From Rhodospirillales bacterium (lineage in GTDB: Bacteria > Pseudomonadota > Alphaproteobacteria > Acetobacterales > Acetobacteraceae), in assembly GCA_028288785.1 (NCBI GenBank), contig JAQGHV010000137.1:1-42486 (forward strand): DNA of 42,486 nt, read 5' to 3'. The notes under the pieces are model-generated. The model did not search any database, was not told the origin of the DNA, and saw only the letters and a list, made by a program, of their open reading frames with translations. Positions 1 through 8,662 of the stretch are shown here, piece by piece. Both the position numbers and the translations under genes were made by a program. The first letter of the stretch is position 1. Each line of letters opens with the position of its first letter.

Positions 1-256
1 CGCGCCCCTCGGGGTTCTTGAGGTCGAGCGAGATGCTGCGCTTGCCGGTGTTGCGGGATGCGAAGTAGCCGCTGCGATTGGTGCCGGCCACGCCGTCCTT
101 GTAGGGCCCACCGCGGCGCACGGGATCCGGGCGCGACATGCTCTCGATCTTCAGGATCTCGGCGCCGAAATCGGAGAATACCTTGGTGCCGAAGGGGCCG
201 GCGCCGGCCCAGGTGAGATCGGTGAAGCGGATGCCGTTCAGGAACTCAGGGCGCAT
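1..256 (-). CDS. Class III CoA-transferase (CaiB/BaiF family), N-terminal part, cut by window edge
   Basis: The 85 visible residues begin MRPEFLNGIRFTDLTWAGAG and continue through FGAEILKIES and a GYFASRNTGKRSISLDLKNPEGR segment. That is the usual start of a family III CoA-transferase: a Rossmann-like N-terminus, then the N-x-GK-SI-LDL strand. Such enzymes move CoA between acyl-CoA and a free carboxylic acid in the cytoplasm. The ORF track misses this gene because it runs off the window. The ATG is preceded by a clear AAGGAG Shine-Dalgarno 7 nt upstream. It lies 23 nt downstream of a second CoA-transferase gene on the same strand, so the two are probably co-transcribed. The substrate cannot be told; paired class III genes may form a heteromeric enzyme or act on successive acids (inference). 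Confidence 0.88.
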   Translation of the reverse strand, partial: MRPEFLNGIRFTDLTWAGAGPFGTKVFSDFGAEILKIESMSRPDPVRRGGPYKDGVAGTNRSGYFASRNTGKRSISLDLKNPEGR

Positions 257-279
257 GGGAATAACTCCTTTCTCTGCTG

Positions 280-1413
280 TCAGCCGCGCGCGGCGCGCTG
301 GCCGAGGGCGGGCGGCGGCGACACGCCCCACACCGGTTCGGACATCTTGTAGGGCGCGCCGGGGAAGCTCGGCCCATCCTCGCCGAGCGGCACGAAGTAG
401 TCGCGATAGGTGAGCTGCGGGTCGTCCAGCACGTCGCGCACGCGGCTGACAGGCGCCATGACGATGCGACGCTTCAGCGCGTTGTCGACCAGCTCCTGCC
501 GCGTGAAATTGCGCGTGAAGGCCTCGAACAGCGGCTTGAATTCCGCGCGCGCCTCGGGCTTGGAGCGGTACTTGCGATCGAGCCAATGCGGCTCGCTGAA
601 CGGGATCCGCGAGGGGTGATCCACCTCCGCCATCCAAGCCATCAGCCCCTTCCAGGAGACGCCGGTGGTGGGCGGCGAGGCGAGGAACACGTGGCCGTCG
701 CGGCATTCGTAGATGTTCTCGCTGGCGTCGCGCGTCCCCTCGCCGGCGCGGTGGGAGACGCGCTTCTCCAAATCCCAGACCTGGATCGCGTTCTGGAGGG
801 AATGCGCGATGGCCTCCTGCGCTGACACGTCCAGGATGTGCCCGCGCCCGTGGGTTTCGGCGTCGAACAGGCACATGGCCGTCGCGACGGCGGCATAGAC
901 AGAGACCACCATGGCGGACTGCCCGCCCGGTAGCCGCAGCGGTGGCTCGTCGGCGCTGCCGGTCATCCAGGCGATACCACCAGCGGCCTGCAGCGTGAGG
1001 TCCGAGGCCGGCGCATCCTGCAGCGGGCCGCCGATCCCATAGGGCGAGACATGGGTGATGGTCGCGGTGGGATTGAGGTCCCGCAGCCAGGCGATGTCAC
1101 CGGCGCCGAGCGGGCCACCGCGCTCGAGCACGATCACCTGCGCCTCCCGCGCCAAATCGGCGAAAGCAGCACGGCCCTCGTTGCCGGTGAGGTCGAGCAC
1201 GACGCTCTGCTTGCTCGCGTTGTGGAAGGCGAAGGCCTCCGCGCCGCCGGGCACTTCGGCCGTGTCGCGTGCGCGGTCGGGCAGCCCGCCTGGCGGCTCC
1301 ACGCGGATGACCTCCGCGCCGAGATCGGCGAAGAGCCGCGTGGCGTAGCGTGCGAGATCATGTGTGAGGTCGAGCACGCGAATTCCCGTGTAGGGGCGAA
1401 ATCCTGGGGTCAT
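280..1413 (-). CDS. Class III CoA-transferase (CaiB/BaiF family)
   Basis: This is a 377-residue protein, a normal length for the family. It starts MTPGFRPYTGIRVLDLTHDLARYATRLFADLGAEVIRVEPPGG and has the N-x-SKQSVVLDLTGNEGR segment near residue 75, typical of the CoA-binding N-terminal domain. The usual catalytic Asp of this family lies further on, in the region near residue 150, where PASDLTLQAAGG is seen. I moved the start from the long ORF to the ATG at 1413, which has an AGGAG sequence 8 nt upstream; the ORF-track extension is just open GC-rich sequence. It is the promoter-proximal gene of a two-gene CoA-transferase operon. It is divergent from a GntR regulator across a short region holding a palindromic candidate operator, so acid-responsive control is likely (inference). 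The substrate is unknown. Confidence 0.93.
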   Translation of the reverse strand: MTPGFRPYTGIRVLDLTHDLARYATRLFADLGAEVIRVEPPGGLPDRARDTAEVPGGAEAFAFHNASKQSVVLDLTGNEGRAAFADLAREAQVIVLERGGPLGAGDIAWLRDLNPTATITHVSPYGIGGPLQDAPASDLTLQAAGGIAWMTGSADEPPLRLPGGQSAMVVSVYAAVATAMCLFDAETHGRGHILDVSAQEAIAHSLQNAIQVWDLEKRVSHRAGEGTRDASENIYECRDGHVFLASPPTTGVSWKGLMAWMAEVDHPSRIPFSEPHWLDRKYRSKPEARAEFKPLFEAFTRNFTRQELVDNALKRRIVMAPVSRVRDVLDDPQLTYRDYFVPLGEDGPSFPGAPYKMSEPVWGVSPPPALGQRAARG

Positions 1414-1479
1414 GGGAGGGCTCCTGCCGTCCTGGCGTGGAAAGCTGTTGAAATCGCTGCCAGTGAGGGACAAAAATAA

Positions 1480-1500
1480 TTTATATTGTGCGGCGCACAA
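1480..1500. promoter_or_regulatory. Candidate GntR operator and overlapping -10 elements between CoA-transferase and gntR
   Basis: TTGTGCGGCGCACAA at 1486-1500 is an inverted repeat with 6-bp arms (TTGTGC/GCACAA) and a 3-nt centre. FCD-type GntR regulators commonly bind short inverted repeats of this shape. The adjoining TTTATATT stretch (1480-1487) gives a TATAAA -10 candidate on the minus strand for the CoA-transferase genes and a TATATT candidate on the plus strand for the regulator. The palindrome sits between the minus-strand -10 and its expected -35 position, which fits repression of the CoA-transferase operon. The assignment to the neighbouring GntR protein is inference from position. 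Confidence 0.5.
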
Positions 1501-1586
1501 GTTTGGGGCACTGCGTGCGGGTCGATCCTGCCCCGGCTTGGACCGCACCGGCTGGCGTGGCGCTGCTGAGACAAGAAAGCGGGCAG

Positions 1587-2231
1587 ATGGCGTTCAAGAC
1601 GAAGCAGGACCAGGTCGCGGACATCATCCGCGCCCGCATCATCTCCCAGACCTACCCACGCGGCATGAAGCTCAAGCAGTCGGACATCGCCAAGGAACTC
1701 GGCGTGTCCATCACGCCGGTGCGCGAGGCGCTCCACATGCTCGGCGCCGAGGGGTTCGTGCAGGCCATCTCGCACAAGGGCCTCATCGTGCCGCTGGTGC
1801 AGGCCGATACCGCGCGCGAGACCTTCGAACTGCGCGTCGTGCTGGAGCGTGACCTGACCGCGCGTGCGTTGGAGCGGCTCGACGCCACGACGCTGGCGGC
1901 GCTGCGCGAGAGCCAGCGCGTGATCGCCGCACTCGCGGATGGTGGCGGGCGATTTGCGAGCCGCACCGAGAACTACCGCTTCCACTTCCGCCTCTATGAA
2001 CTGGCGGAGCGGCCGCAGACGCTGCAGTTCGTCCGCGTGCTCTGGGCACGCTACCCCTTCGTCACGCAGGAGCGTGGCGGCACCCGCCTCAAGAACATTG
2101 AGGAGCACGAGCGCTTCCTCAGCCTCGTCGAAGCCGGCGACAAGGCGGGTGCCGTGGACGCCATGGTCGCGCATATCGAGAGCGGCTGGAACGACCTGCT
2201 CGCGAGCGACCCGGCGCAAGCGGCGGGCTGA
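1587..2231 (+). CDS. GntR-family transcriptional regulator, FCD subfamily
   Basis: The protein has 214 residues from the ATG of MAFKTKQDQVADIIRARI. The winged helix-turn-helix occupies about residues 5-70 (LKQSDIAKELGVSITPVREALHMLGAEGFV, with the TPVREAL recognition-helix signature). It is followed by an all-helical FCD effector domain with the family-typical ARETFELRVVLE opening. FCD regulators usually bind small carboxylic acids, often through a metal. The ORF-track start at 1488 would place the gene across the candidate operator, and its first 33 residues are not GntR-like, so I prefer 1587, although its Shine-Dalgarno is weak. It is divergent from two CoA-transferases and convergent with a family-5 ABC importer. 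The local regulator for one or both modules is therefore a good guess, but the effector is unknown. Confidence 0.93.
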   Translation: MAFKTKQDQVADIIRARIISQTYPRGMKLKQSDIAKELGVSITPVREALHMLGAEGFVQAISHKGLIVPLVQADTARETFELRVVLERDLTARALERLDATTLAALRESQRVIAALADGGGRFASRTENYRFHFRLYELAERPQTLQFVRVLWARYPFVTQERGGTRLKNIEEHERFLSLVEAGDKAGAVDAMVAHIESGWNDLLASDPAQAAG

Positions 2232-2294
2232 CCCCACCCCAGCGCCCGGCGTCTTCCGACTGTTCATCGAGAGCTGCCGCATGCTCATGACAGG

Positions 2295-3902
2295 TCAGCC
2301 GCGCTCCGGCGCCAGCCACACATCGGCAAGGTCCTGGTAGATCATATGCGTCGGCGACATGGTCCAGCCCTGCACGCGCCGGTTCAGCACGACCAGGCGC
2401 TGGAACCACAGGATCGGCACCAGGTGCGCCTGCTCGAAGGCGCGGTCCTCGAACTTGCCGACCAGCTGCTTGCGCTTCGCCTTGTCGATCTCCTGCGCCT
2501 GGGCATCGAACAGGCGATCCAGCTCCCGGTCGATCGCGCGCGCGGTGGCGACGCCGGCGCGATCCTTGGAGATGTACTTCACCAGCACATTGGTCGGGTC
2601 GTCGCTGAGCTGGGTGAAGCTGTCGATCATCGCCTCGAAGCCGCCGCTGCCCTGGTTCGCGTACCAGGAGGCGAGTTCCACCTGCTGGTGCTCCGCGCGC
2701 ACGCCAATCTGGCGCAGCTGGTCGATGACGAAGATGCCGGCGGTCACATAGGGCTGGTGGTTGCGGTTCATCAGCGTGAAGGACAGGTTCTCCTGCCCCG
2801 CCTCGCGTAGCAGGCGGCGGGCTTCGGCGCGGTTGGCCGCCATGTCGCGCCCATAGCCGGGCCAGCGCTCCATCTCGGCGGGGGTGGAGGACCACTCGCT
2901 GCCCGGGCGAACCATGCCGCCGACCGCACCCAGTTGGGAGATGCGCGACAGGCTCGTGGACCCGCCCCAGCGATCGAGCGCCAGGGACAAGGCGCGACGG
3001 ACGCGAACGTCGTCGAAGGGAGGCTTCTCATTGTTGAAGCTCAGGAGCATGTGCAGCATCCAGCTGCTCTCGAAGGTGCGCCCATCGGCACCAAGACCGC
3101 GCATGATGCGGTCCCGCTCGACCGGCGTGAATCCGCGGAACTCCGCCAGGATCTGCCGACCGGACAGCGCGTTGACCATCGCCGAGGGCGCCATGGTGAT
3201 GGCGCGGAACCCGTCGAGATAGGGCTTGCCCTGCTTGAAGTAGCCATCGAATTTCTGGCCCACCCAGTGCGAGCCGGCCACGTGCTCCACGAAGCGGAAC
3301 GGGCCGGTCCCCATGATGTTGCGCGCCGGCCAATTGGGCTCTGCCCGGAGCCGCGCCGCGCTGAAGATCGAATTCCAGGGCGAGACGAAGGTGTCCATGA
3401 TGGAGGCATCGACGCGCTTCATCTTGAACACCACCGTCAGCGGGTCCGGTGTCTCGATCGCGCCGATCTGTCCGAAGGCGGGCTGGCGGTTGGAGGTCAC
3501 GCCCTCGGGCGGCGCGATCATCCGCGCGTAACTGGCGCGCACATCTTCCGAGGTGAGGATGGTGCCGTCATGGAAGCGCACGTTCGGATGCAGGCGGAAG
3601 GTGTAGGTGAGCTGGTCGGGCGCGGCTTCCCAGCTCTGCGCGAGGTCGCCCACGATGTTGGGGTAGTTGAACTGCTCGTATTGCAGCAGCGTCGAGTAGT
3701 GCGGCGCGACGCGGTGCATGACGGCGAAGGTGCCGGTCTGGTGCAGGTCGTAGGTGGGTGGCTCTGCGGCGACGGCGTACTGCAAGGTGCCGCCTCGCTG
3801 CGGCTCACCTGCCGGGGTCTGGCCCAGTGCCGCGGTGCCGTAGACCAGCGCCGGCATGGCCAGCATGGCGCGACGCGAAAGATGGTGGGTGTCCTCAGCC
3901 AT
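2295..3902 (-). CDS. ABC transporter substrate-binding protein, family 5 (peptide/opine/nickel type)
   Basis: This is a 535-residue SBP_bac_5 periplasmic binding protein. The N-terminus (LSRRAMLAMPALVYGTAALG) has a twin-arginine-like pair before a hydrophobic stretch and an Ala-rich cleavage region, so export by Tat or Sec is expected. The mature part begins with the family pattern GGTLQYAVAAEPPTYDLHQ and has YTFRLHPNVRFHDGTILTSEDV near residue 115, which is diagnostic for the DppA/OppA fold. It binds the solute and delivers it to the permease pair encoded upstream. It is the last gene of a minus-strand operon (fused ATPase, permease, permease, binding protein), 33 nt after the second permease, and is convergent with gntR. 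The actual solute (peptide, opine or other) cannot be told from sequence alone. Confidence 0.95.
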   Translation of the reverse strand: MAEDTHHLSRRAMLAMPALVYGTAALGQTPAGEPQRGGTLQYAVAAEPPTYDLHQTGTFAVMHRVAPHYSTLLQYEQFNYPNIVGDLAQSWEAAPDQLTYTFRLHPNVRFHDGTILTSEDVRASYARMIAPPEGVTSNRQPAFGQIGAIETPDPLTVVFKMKRVDASIMDTFVSPWNSIFSAARLRAEPNWPARNIMGTGPFRFVEHVAGSHWVGQKFDGYFKQGKPYLDGFRAITMAPSAMVNALSGRQILAEFRGFTPVERDRIMRGLGADGRTFESSWMLHMLLSFNNEKPPFDDVRVRRALSLALDRWGGSTSLSRISQLGAVGGMVRPGSEWSSTPAEMERWPGYGRDMAANRAEARRLLREAGQENLSFTLMNRNHQPYVTAGIFVIDQLRQIGVRAEHQQVELASWYANQGSGGFEAMIDSFTQLSDDPTNVLVKYISKDRAGVATARAIDRELDRLFDAQAQEIDKAKRKQLVGKFEDRAFEQAHLVPILWFQRLVVLNRRVQGWTMSPTHMIYQDLADVWLAPERG

Positions 3903-3935
3903 GGAACGTGTTCCTTTTGCTTTTTGCTTGCCGCT

Positions 3936-4817
3936 CTAGGTGCGGAATTTCGGGTCGAGCCAGTCGCGCAGGGAATCGCCGAACAGGTTGAAGGCGAAGA
4001 CCGCGAGCGAGATCGCGAGGCCCGGAAACAGGATCATCCAGGGCGCTTCCTGGTAAAAATTGGCGCTGTCGCCGGCGAGCATCAGCCCCCAGGCCGGTTT
4101 GGGTTCCTGCACGCCGAGCCCGAGGAACGACAGCGAAGCTTCCAGCAGGATCGCCTGCGCGACATAGGCCGTGAGCAGGATCAGGTAGGGGGCGAGCACA
4201 TTGGGCGCCATGTGCCGCAGGATGATGTGCGTGCTGGAATAGCCGCCCGCGCGCGCCGCATCGATGTAGGGCATCTGGCGCACCGAAAGTGCGGCCGAGC
4301 GCACCACCCGGCAGGCGCGCGGGATGATCGGGATGGCAATGGCGAAGACCAGGTTGAGGTCGATCCCCAACACCGCCGTCTTGCCGAGCACAGCCACGAC
4401 GACAAGTGCGAGCACGATGATCGGGAAGGACAGCACGATGTCGACCAGCCGCATGATCAGCAGGTCGGCGCGCCCGCCGAAATAGGCCGAGGCCACGCCA
4501 AGCAGCCCCCCCGCCGTGCAGCCGATGAAGGAGGAAAGGAAGCCGATCGTGAGCGCCGTGCGCGCGCCGTAGATGATGCGCGTGAGGATGTCGCGCCCAA
4601 AGGCATCGGTGCCGAAGAAATGGTCCGCCGACGGTGCCGCGAGCATCGACATGAAGTCGATCGCCTCCGGGTTGAAGGGTGCGATCACCTCCGCGAATAC
4701 GGCGGCGGTTCCCATGACCAGGATGACGACGAGACCGGCGGCACCCAGCGGCTGCGCGCGGATGAAGGCGAGGATCGGGTTGGGCGCGCGGAAGGCGGGC
4801 AATGCGGTGGCGGACAT
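3936..4817 (-). CDS. ABC transporter permease, DppC-like
   Basis: The protein has 293 residues and is the second inner-membrane subunit of the family-5 importer. An N-terminal transmembrane segment (LGAAGLVVILVMGTAAVFAEVIAP) is followed by the DppC-type periplasmic motif FFGTDAFGRDILTRIIYGAR at about residue 67. After that comes the MetI-like domain with the EAA coupling loop around AARAGGYSSTHIILRHMAPN, which contacts the ATPase. It starts 12 nt after the stop of the DppB-like permease and belongs to the same operon. The length and the C-terminal GDSLRDWLDPKFR ending are typical of DppC/GsiD proteins. Confidence 0.95.
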   Translation of the reverse strand: MSATALPAFRAPNPILAFIRAQPLGAAGLVVILVMGTAAVFAEVIAPFNPEAIDFMSMLAAPSADHFFGTDAFGRDILTRIIYGARTALTIGFLSSFIGCTAGGLLGVASAYFGGRADLLIMRLVDIVLSFPIIVLALVVVAVLGKTAVLGIDLNLVFAIAIPIIPRACRVVRSAALSVRQMPYIDAARAGGYSSTHIILRHMAPNVLAPYLILLTAYVAQAILLEASLSFLGLGVQEPKPAWGLMLAGDSANFYQEAPWMILFPGLAISLAVFAFNLFGDSLRDWLDPKFRT

Positions 4818-4829
4818 GATGCGTTCCTC

Positions 4830-5783
4830 TCAGGCGTTCCGCACGCGCGGGTCGAGCACGCCGTAGAGCACGTCGACGATCAGATTCATGGTCACGAACA
4901 CCGCGGCCAGCAGCATCACCAGCGCCTGGATCAGCACGAAGTCATTGCGCGACACCGCCTCGACAAACAGACGACCGATGCCGTTGAGGTTGAACACCTG
5001 CTCCGTCACCACCAGGCCCCCGAGCAGGAAGGCGAATTCCAGCCCGATTACGGTCACCGCCGGCAGCAGCGCGTTGCGCATCGCGTGGCGCGCGACCACC
5101 AGCCGCTCGAAGACGCCCTTGGCGCGGGCGGTTCGGATGTAGTCCTCCCGCATCACCTCGATGATGGAGGAGCGCACCATCCGCGCCACTACCGCGGCGT
5201 AGCGATATCCCACGGCCAGCGCGGGCCAGATGAGCTGCGCCATGTTCTGCAGGGGATTTTCGTAGAAGGGCGTGTAGGTCACCGGCGGCGACCAGTGGAA
5301 CACCGTCAACAGCAGCAGCAGCAGCAGCATGCCGAGCCAGAAGGACGGCACCGCGAGCCCGGCGATGGTGAATATTCGCACGACGTAATCCACCCAGGTG
5401 TCGCGATACAGCGCCGAGATGGTGCCGAGCGGTATCGCGATCAGGACCGAGATGAAGGCCGCCATCAGCGCCACCTGGAAGGTCAGGCCGATGCGCACGC
5501 CGATCTCCTCCGCCACCGGCCGCCCCGTCCACATGGAATTGCCGAGGTCGAGGGTGACGAGGCCGGTCATCCAATCGACGAACTGAACGGGCAGCGGCTT
5601 GTCGAGACCGAGGCGGGCGCGTTCGCGCTCCAGGATCTCAGTCGTGACGTAGCCGCCGTCGGCGCGCAGCTTCACCTCGACCACATCGCCGGGAACGACG
5701 CGCAGCATGATGAAGGTGAGGAGAGCGACGCCGAACAGGGTCGGGACCATGAGGGCGACGCGACGGGCGAGATAGCGGAGCAT
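4830..5783 (-). CDS. ABC transporter permease, DppB-like
   Basis: This 317-residue permease starts at the ATG of MLRYLARRVALMVPTLFGVALLTFIMLRVVPGD, the standard opening of DppB/GsiC permeases. The longer ORF-track start (5939) would run into the upstream ATPase gene and is rejected. The EAA loop is seen around TARAKGVFERLVVARHAMRNALLP, and the C-terminus NLIVDVLYGVLDPRVR is family-typical. One membrane helix contains an unbroken run of seven leucines, encoded by a cag/gca repeat on the plus strand. It pairs with the DppC-like permease to form the transmembrane channel. The ATPase gene ends 13 nt upstream. Confidence 0.95.
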   Translation of the reverse strand: MLRYLARRVALMVPTLFGVALLTFIMLRVVPGDVVEVKLRADGGYVTTEILERERARLGLDKPLPVQFVDWMTGLVTLDLGNSMWTGRPVAEEIGVRIGLTFQVALMAAFISVLIAIPLGTISALYRDTWVDYVVRIFTIAGLAVPSFWLGMLLLLLLLTVFHWSPPVTYTPFYENPLQNMAQLIWPALAVGYRYAAVVARMVRSSIIEVMREDYIRTARAKGVFERLVVARHAMRNALLPAVTVIGLEFAFLLGGLVVTEQVFNLNGIGRLFVEAVSRNDFVLIQALVMLLAAVFVTMNLIVDVLYGVLDPRVRNA

Positions 5784-5796
5784 GGCGCGGCGCCCT

Positions 5797-7842
5797 TCAG
5801 ATCTTGATGCAGGCGGCCATGTGGCCCGGGCGGATTTCGCGCAGCGGCGGGATGACGCTGCGGCATTGCGCGTCGGCCAGTGGGCAGCGCGTGTGGAAGA
5901 CGCAGCCCTGCGGCGGTGACAGTGGCGAAGGCAGTTCACCGGTCAGCGCGCGGGCGGCGCGGCCGCGCTCAACCTCGGGGTCCGGGATCGGCGCCGCGTC
6001 CAGCAGGGCCCGCGTGTAGGGGTGCAACGGCTCCGCATAGAGCGCGTCGCGATCCGCGGATTCCATCACGCGCCCGAGGTACATGACGACGATGCGGTGC
6101 GAGAGGTGGCGCACCACGGCCAGGTCATGCGCGATGAACAGGTACGCGATGCCCAGGCGCCCCTGCAGCTCCGCCAGCAGGTTCACGATCTGGCCCTGGA
6201 TGGAGACATCCAGCGCCGAAACGGGTTCGTCGCAGACGATGAAGTCGGGCTCCATGGCGAGGGCGCGCGCGATGCCCACGCGCTGACGCTGGCCCCCCGA
6301 CATCTGGTGTGGATAGCGATCGGCCATCTCGCGCAGCAGGCCGACCTGGTCGAGCAGTTCCTCGACCCGGGCCTGCGCCTTGATGGCGCTGAAGCCCAGG
6401 CGCTTGCGCAGCGGCTCGCGGATGGTGCCGCCCACGGTCATGCGCGGATTGAGGGAGGAGTACGGGTCTTGGAAGATAACCTGGATCCGCGTCCGCAGCT
6501 CCTTCATCCGCCGCGAGGAGACGGTGGCGAGGTCCTCGCCGTCGAACAGGATCTGGCCGCCGGTCGCTTTCTCCAGCTGCAGCACGACACGGCCAACCGT
6601 GGTCTTGCCGCAGCCGCTCTCGCCGACCAGGCCCAGGGTTTCGCCCCGGCCGATGCGGAAGGACACGTCCTGCGCGGCGCGAACGGTTGCGGTGCCGCCG
6701 AAGAAGCCACGCATGCGGACGGGGAAGTGCTTGGTCAGGCCCTTTACTTCAAGAAGCATCGCACCCGCGTTGGGTGGCGCGAGGGCATGGCCGCTCAGAG
6801 GCTGGGGCGGCGGCGGCATGTCCTCGGCGAAGTGGCAGGCCGAGGATTGGTCGGGCACGACCTGGCGCAAGGCGGGGTCGGTCGCGCAGATGTCCTGGCG
6901 CCAGCGGCAGCGCGGCGCAAAGCGGCATCCGGTCGGCGGATGGAGCATGTTGGGCGGCGCGCCATCGATGGTCTCCAGCATGCCGCCGCGGGCGCGGTCG
7001 AGCCGCGGGACGGAGCGCAGCAGGCCCACGGTATAGGGGTGGCGAGGTGCGGCGAAGACGCGGGCGGCGGGGCCTTCCTCTGCAATACGCCCGGCGTACA
7101 TGACGGCGACCCGATCGGCGTAGCGCGCGACGATGCCAAGATTGTGGGTGATGAGAACGAGCGTGATCCCCAGACGGCGCGACAGGTCCTTCATCAGCTC
7201 CAGGATCTGGGCCTGGATGGTGACGTCGAGCGCGGTGGTGGGTTCGTCCGCGATGATGAGGCGCGGGTTGCAGGCCAGCCCGATGGCGATCATCACACGC
7301 TGGCGCATGCCGCCGGAAAAATGGTGCGGATACTGCGCGAGGCGGCGCTCGGCGTCGGCGATGCCGACGAGGCCCAGCAGCTCGATGGACCGCTCGCGCG
7401 CCTGCGCGTCGCTCATGCCCATGTGGATCTTCAGCGGCTCGGCCAATTGCAGCCCGATGCTGAGCACCGGGTTCAGGCTGGTCATCGGCTCCTGGAAGAT
7501 CATCGCGATGTCGCGCCCACGGCGCTCGCGCATCTGGCCTTCGGTGAGGCTGAGCAGGTCCTGCCCCTGGAACATGATGCGGCCACCGGCGATGCGCCCG
7601 GCCGGCTTCGCGAGCAGGCGCATGACGGCCAGCGCGGAGACGGATTTACCGCAGCCGCTTTCGCCCACCAGGGCGAGGGTTTCGCCCGCGCGGACTGACC
7701 AGCTGACCCCATCGACGGCGCGGACGACGCCGCGCGAGGTGTCGAATTCGACGACCAGCCCTTCGACCGAAAGAATGGGCTCGTCCACACCCGGCGGTCG
7801 GGTGTGTGAACACCCCTCGTCGAGGTGGAGCACTTGGTTCAT
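5797..7842 (-). CDS. Fused dual ABC ATPase of a family-5 importer (DppD-DppF fusion)
   Basis: This 681-residue protein carries two complete nucleotide-binding domains. NBD1 (about residues 24-280) has [24 protein letters not shown] and [15 protein letters not shown]2 (about residues 365-620) has [25 protein letters not shown] and [12 protein letters not shown]. Each NBD is followed by the oligopeptide-transporter C-terminal cysteine region ([15 protein letters not shown] and [15 protein letters not shown]). Most dipeptide systems encode these ATPases as separate DppD and DppF chains; the fused form is known from GsiA-type systems. It is the first gene of the operon and powers uptake through the two downstream permeases. 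All catalytic motifs look intact in both halves. Confidence 0.95.
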   Translation of the reverse strand: MNQVLHLDEGCSHTRPPGVDEPILSVEGLVVEFDTSRGVVRAVDGVSWSVRAGETLALVGESGCGKSVSALAVMRLLAKPAGRIAGGRIMFQGQDLLSLTEGQMRERRGRDIAMIFQEPMTSLNPVLSIGLQLAEPLKIHMGMSDAQARERSIELLGLVGIADAERRLAQYPHHFSGGMRQRVMIAIGLACNPRLIIADEPTTALDVTIQAQILELMKDLSRRLGITLVLITHNLGIVARYADRVAVMYAGRIAEEGPAARVFAAPRHPYTVGLLRSVPRLDRARGGMLETIDGAPPNMLHPPTGCRFAPRCRWRQDICATDPALRQVVPDQSSACHFAEDMPPPPQPLSGHALAPPNAGAMLLEVKGLTKHFPVRMRGFFGGTATVRAAQDVSFRIGRGETLGLVGESGCGKTTVGRVVLQLEKATGGQILFDGEDLATVSSRRMKELRTRIQVIFQDPYSSLNPRMTVGGTIREPLRKRLGFSAIKAQARVEELLDQVGLLREMADRYPHQMSGGQRQRVGIARALAMEPDFIVCDEPVSALDVSIQGQIVNLLAELQGRLGIAYLFIAHDLAVVRHLSHRIVVMYLGRVMESADRDALYAEPLHPYTRALLDAAPIPDPEVERGRAARALTGELPSPLSPPQGCVFHTRCPLADAQCRSVIPPLREIRPGHMAACIKI

Positions 7843-7863
7843 GGGTTTCCTCGTCGCTTCTTG

Positions 7864-7882
7864 ATTATAAAATGCATTCTAT
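7864..7882 (-). promoter_or_regulatory. Candidate promoter -10 and near-perfect palindrome upstream of the family-5 ABC operon
   Basis: On the minus strand TATAAT (7869 to 7864) lies 22 nt before the operon's first ATG and is a consensus -10 hexamer. It overlaps ATAAAATGCATTCTAT (7867-7882), a 16-bp palindrome with a single mismatched base pair per arm around an AATGCATT core. A palindrome covering a -10 is a typical repressor position. Its sequence is unlike the TTGTGC...GCACAA repeat beside gntR, so the same protein need not bind both. I see no convincing -35 hexamer. Confidence 0.45.
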
Positions 7883-8662
7883 CCTGGATGTAAGCAACCC
7901 CGTCTGGACGGCTGTTACTCTTCTGCATGCGCGAACGGGCAGCGAGCCATGTTTCATCGCGGGACGGTCGCTGCGTGAGCGAGGCGTGGCGAGAAGTTCG
8001 ACACCCAGTCCGGCATATATTTTTATTTTGCGCAGCCTCAGGGCAAGGAATGAAGCGCCGTTGCTCGATGGTTGGCTCCGAGTCGATCGATGGAAACCGG
8101 AATGATGTCCGACCGTGGTAACGAGCTCGCCGCACGGCATGCCGACGGCATGTTCGGTGCAGAGGACTCGCGCGAATGGATGCAGGCGGACTGCGCGGAC
8201 ATCGATGCGCAGATGCGTGCAAACTGAGTGTCTGCGAGATCAACGATTGCAGCTCCTCGTAGAACGCGTTCGTCGCGCCAGTAGTTCTCATCACGGCCGA
8301 AATTCATAGCTGTTCATGCCAGCGCAGGAAGCCGTTCTTGGTGGCGCAGGAGCTCGCCGCTCCTCTGCCCGTCGGGCCGCTTTATTGCAGCGCCGGTTTT
8401 CGGAGGCGTTGCATTCAAATGAACATCTTTGCCAGGAGGATCAAAAATCACCAATTGCTCACGCCGGTAAATCGTCCTGAAGTTGATGGATTTCGCATGG
8501 CTGCATCGCACGGTGACGGTAAGCCACGTAGAAGCCTGGTGGAGACCGTCGCAACCCTCCCGAAAATAATCCTTAAACCAAAAACCAGAATGCGCGTTCT
8601 AAGCTGTAGCCCCGCCCCCGCGTGGCTGATGTGCAAAAGATTCGTGCACTAAGGAGGGTTGA
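7883..8662. other. Decayed intergenic region, no intact gene recognised
   Basis: This is about 780 nt between the divergent ABC operon and a marR gene. The base composition is visibly less GC-rich than its neighbours, and all six frames hold only short unrelated ORFs. The one stretch that looks like real protein is the short scrap at 8102-8227, listed separately. The last bases hold a strong AAGGAGG ribosome-binding site for the MarR gene. I see no RNA gene, CRISPR or clear insertion-sequence end. Confidence 0.5.
8102..8227 (+). pseudogene. Possible remnant of an LLM-class (luciferase-like) flavin oxidoreductase
   Basis: A 41-codon open stretch reads MMSDRGNELAARHADGMFGAEDS and onward. The pattern S-x-RG-x-x-x-AARHAD-x-x-F is what luciferase-like flavin monooxygenases show after their central strand (as in SsuD/RutA relatives). 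Nothing else of that roughly 350-residue fold is present nearby: upstream frames are interrupted and a stop follows at 8225. I read it as a decayed scrap. The match is short, so chance similarity is possible. It adjoins the MarR and sulfonate-type ABC region, and such monooxygenases often travel with those transporters. Confidence 0.3.

Noticed and set aside
5309-5330. cag/gca trinucleotide run suggesting a microsatellite
   Set aside because: On the minus strand it encodes a poly-Leu membrane helix of the DppB-like permease, so normal coding constraint explains it.
2934-5807. 957-residue plus-strand ORF opposite the family-5 ABC genes
   Set aside because: It is antisense to well-supported permease and binding-protein genes and has the low-complexity Asp/Glu/His/Arg composition of GC-rich shadow frames.
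6022-7698. 558-residue plus-strand ORF opposite the fused ATPase
   Set aside because: Antisense shadow of a gene with all ABC motifs; no family resemblance.
8038-8307. Minus-strand 89-residue ORF in the 7883-8662 gap (phrase YWRDERVLRGAAIVDLADTQF)
   Set aside because: No family recognised and no ribosome-binding site; overlaps the plus-strand scrap that looks more protein-like.
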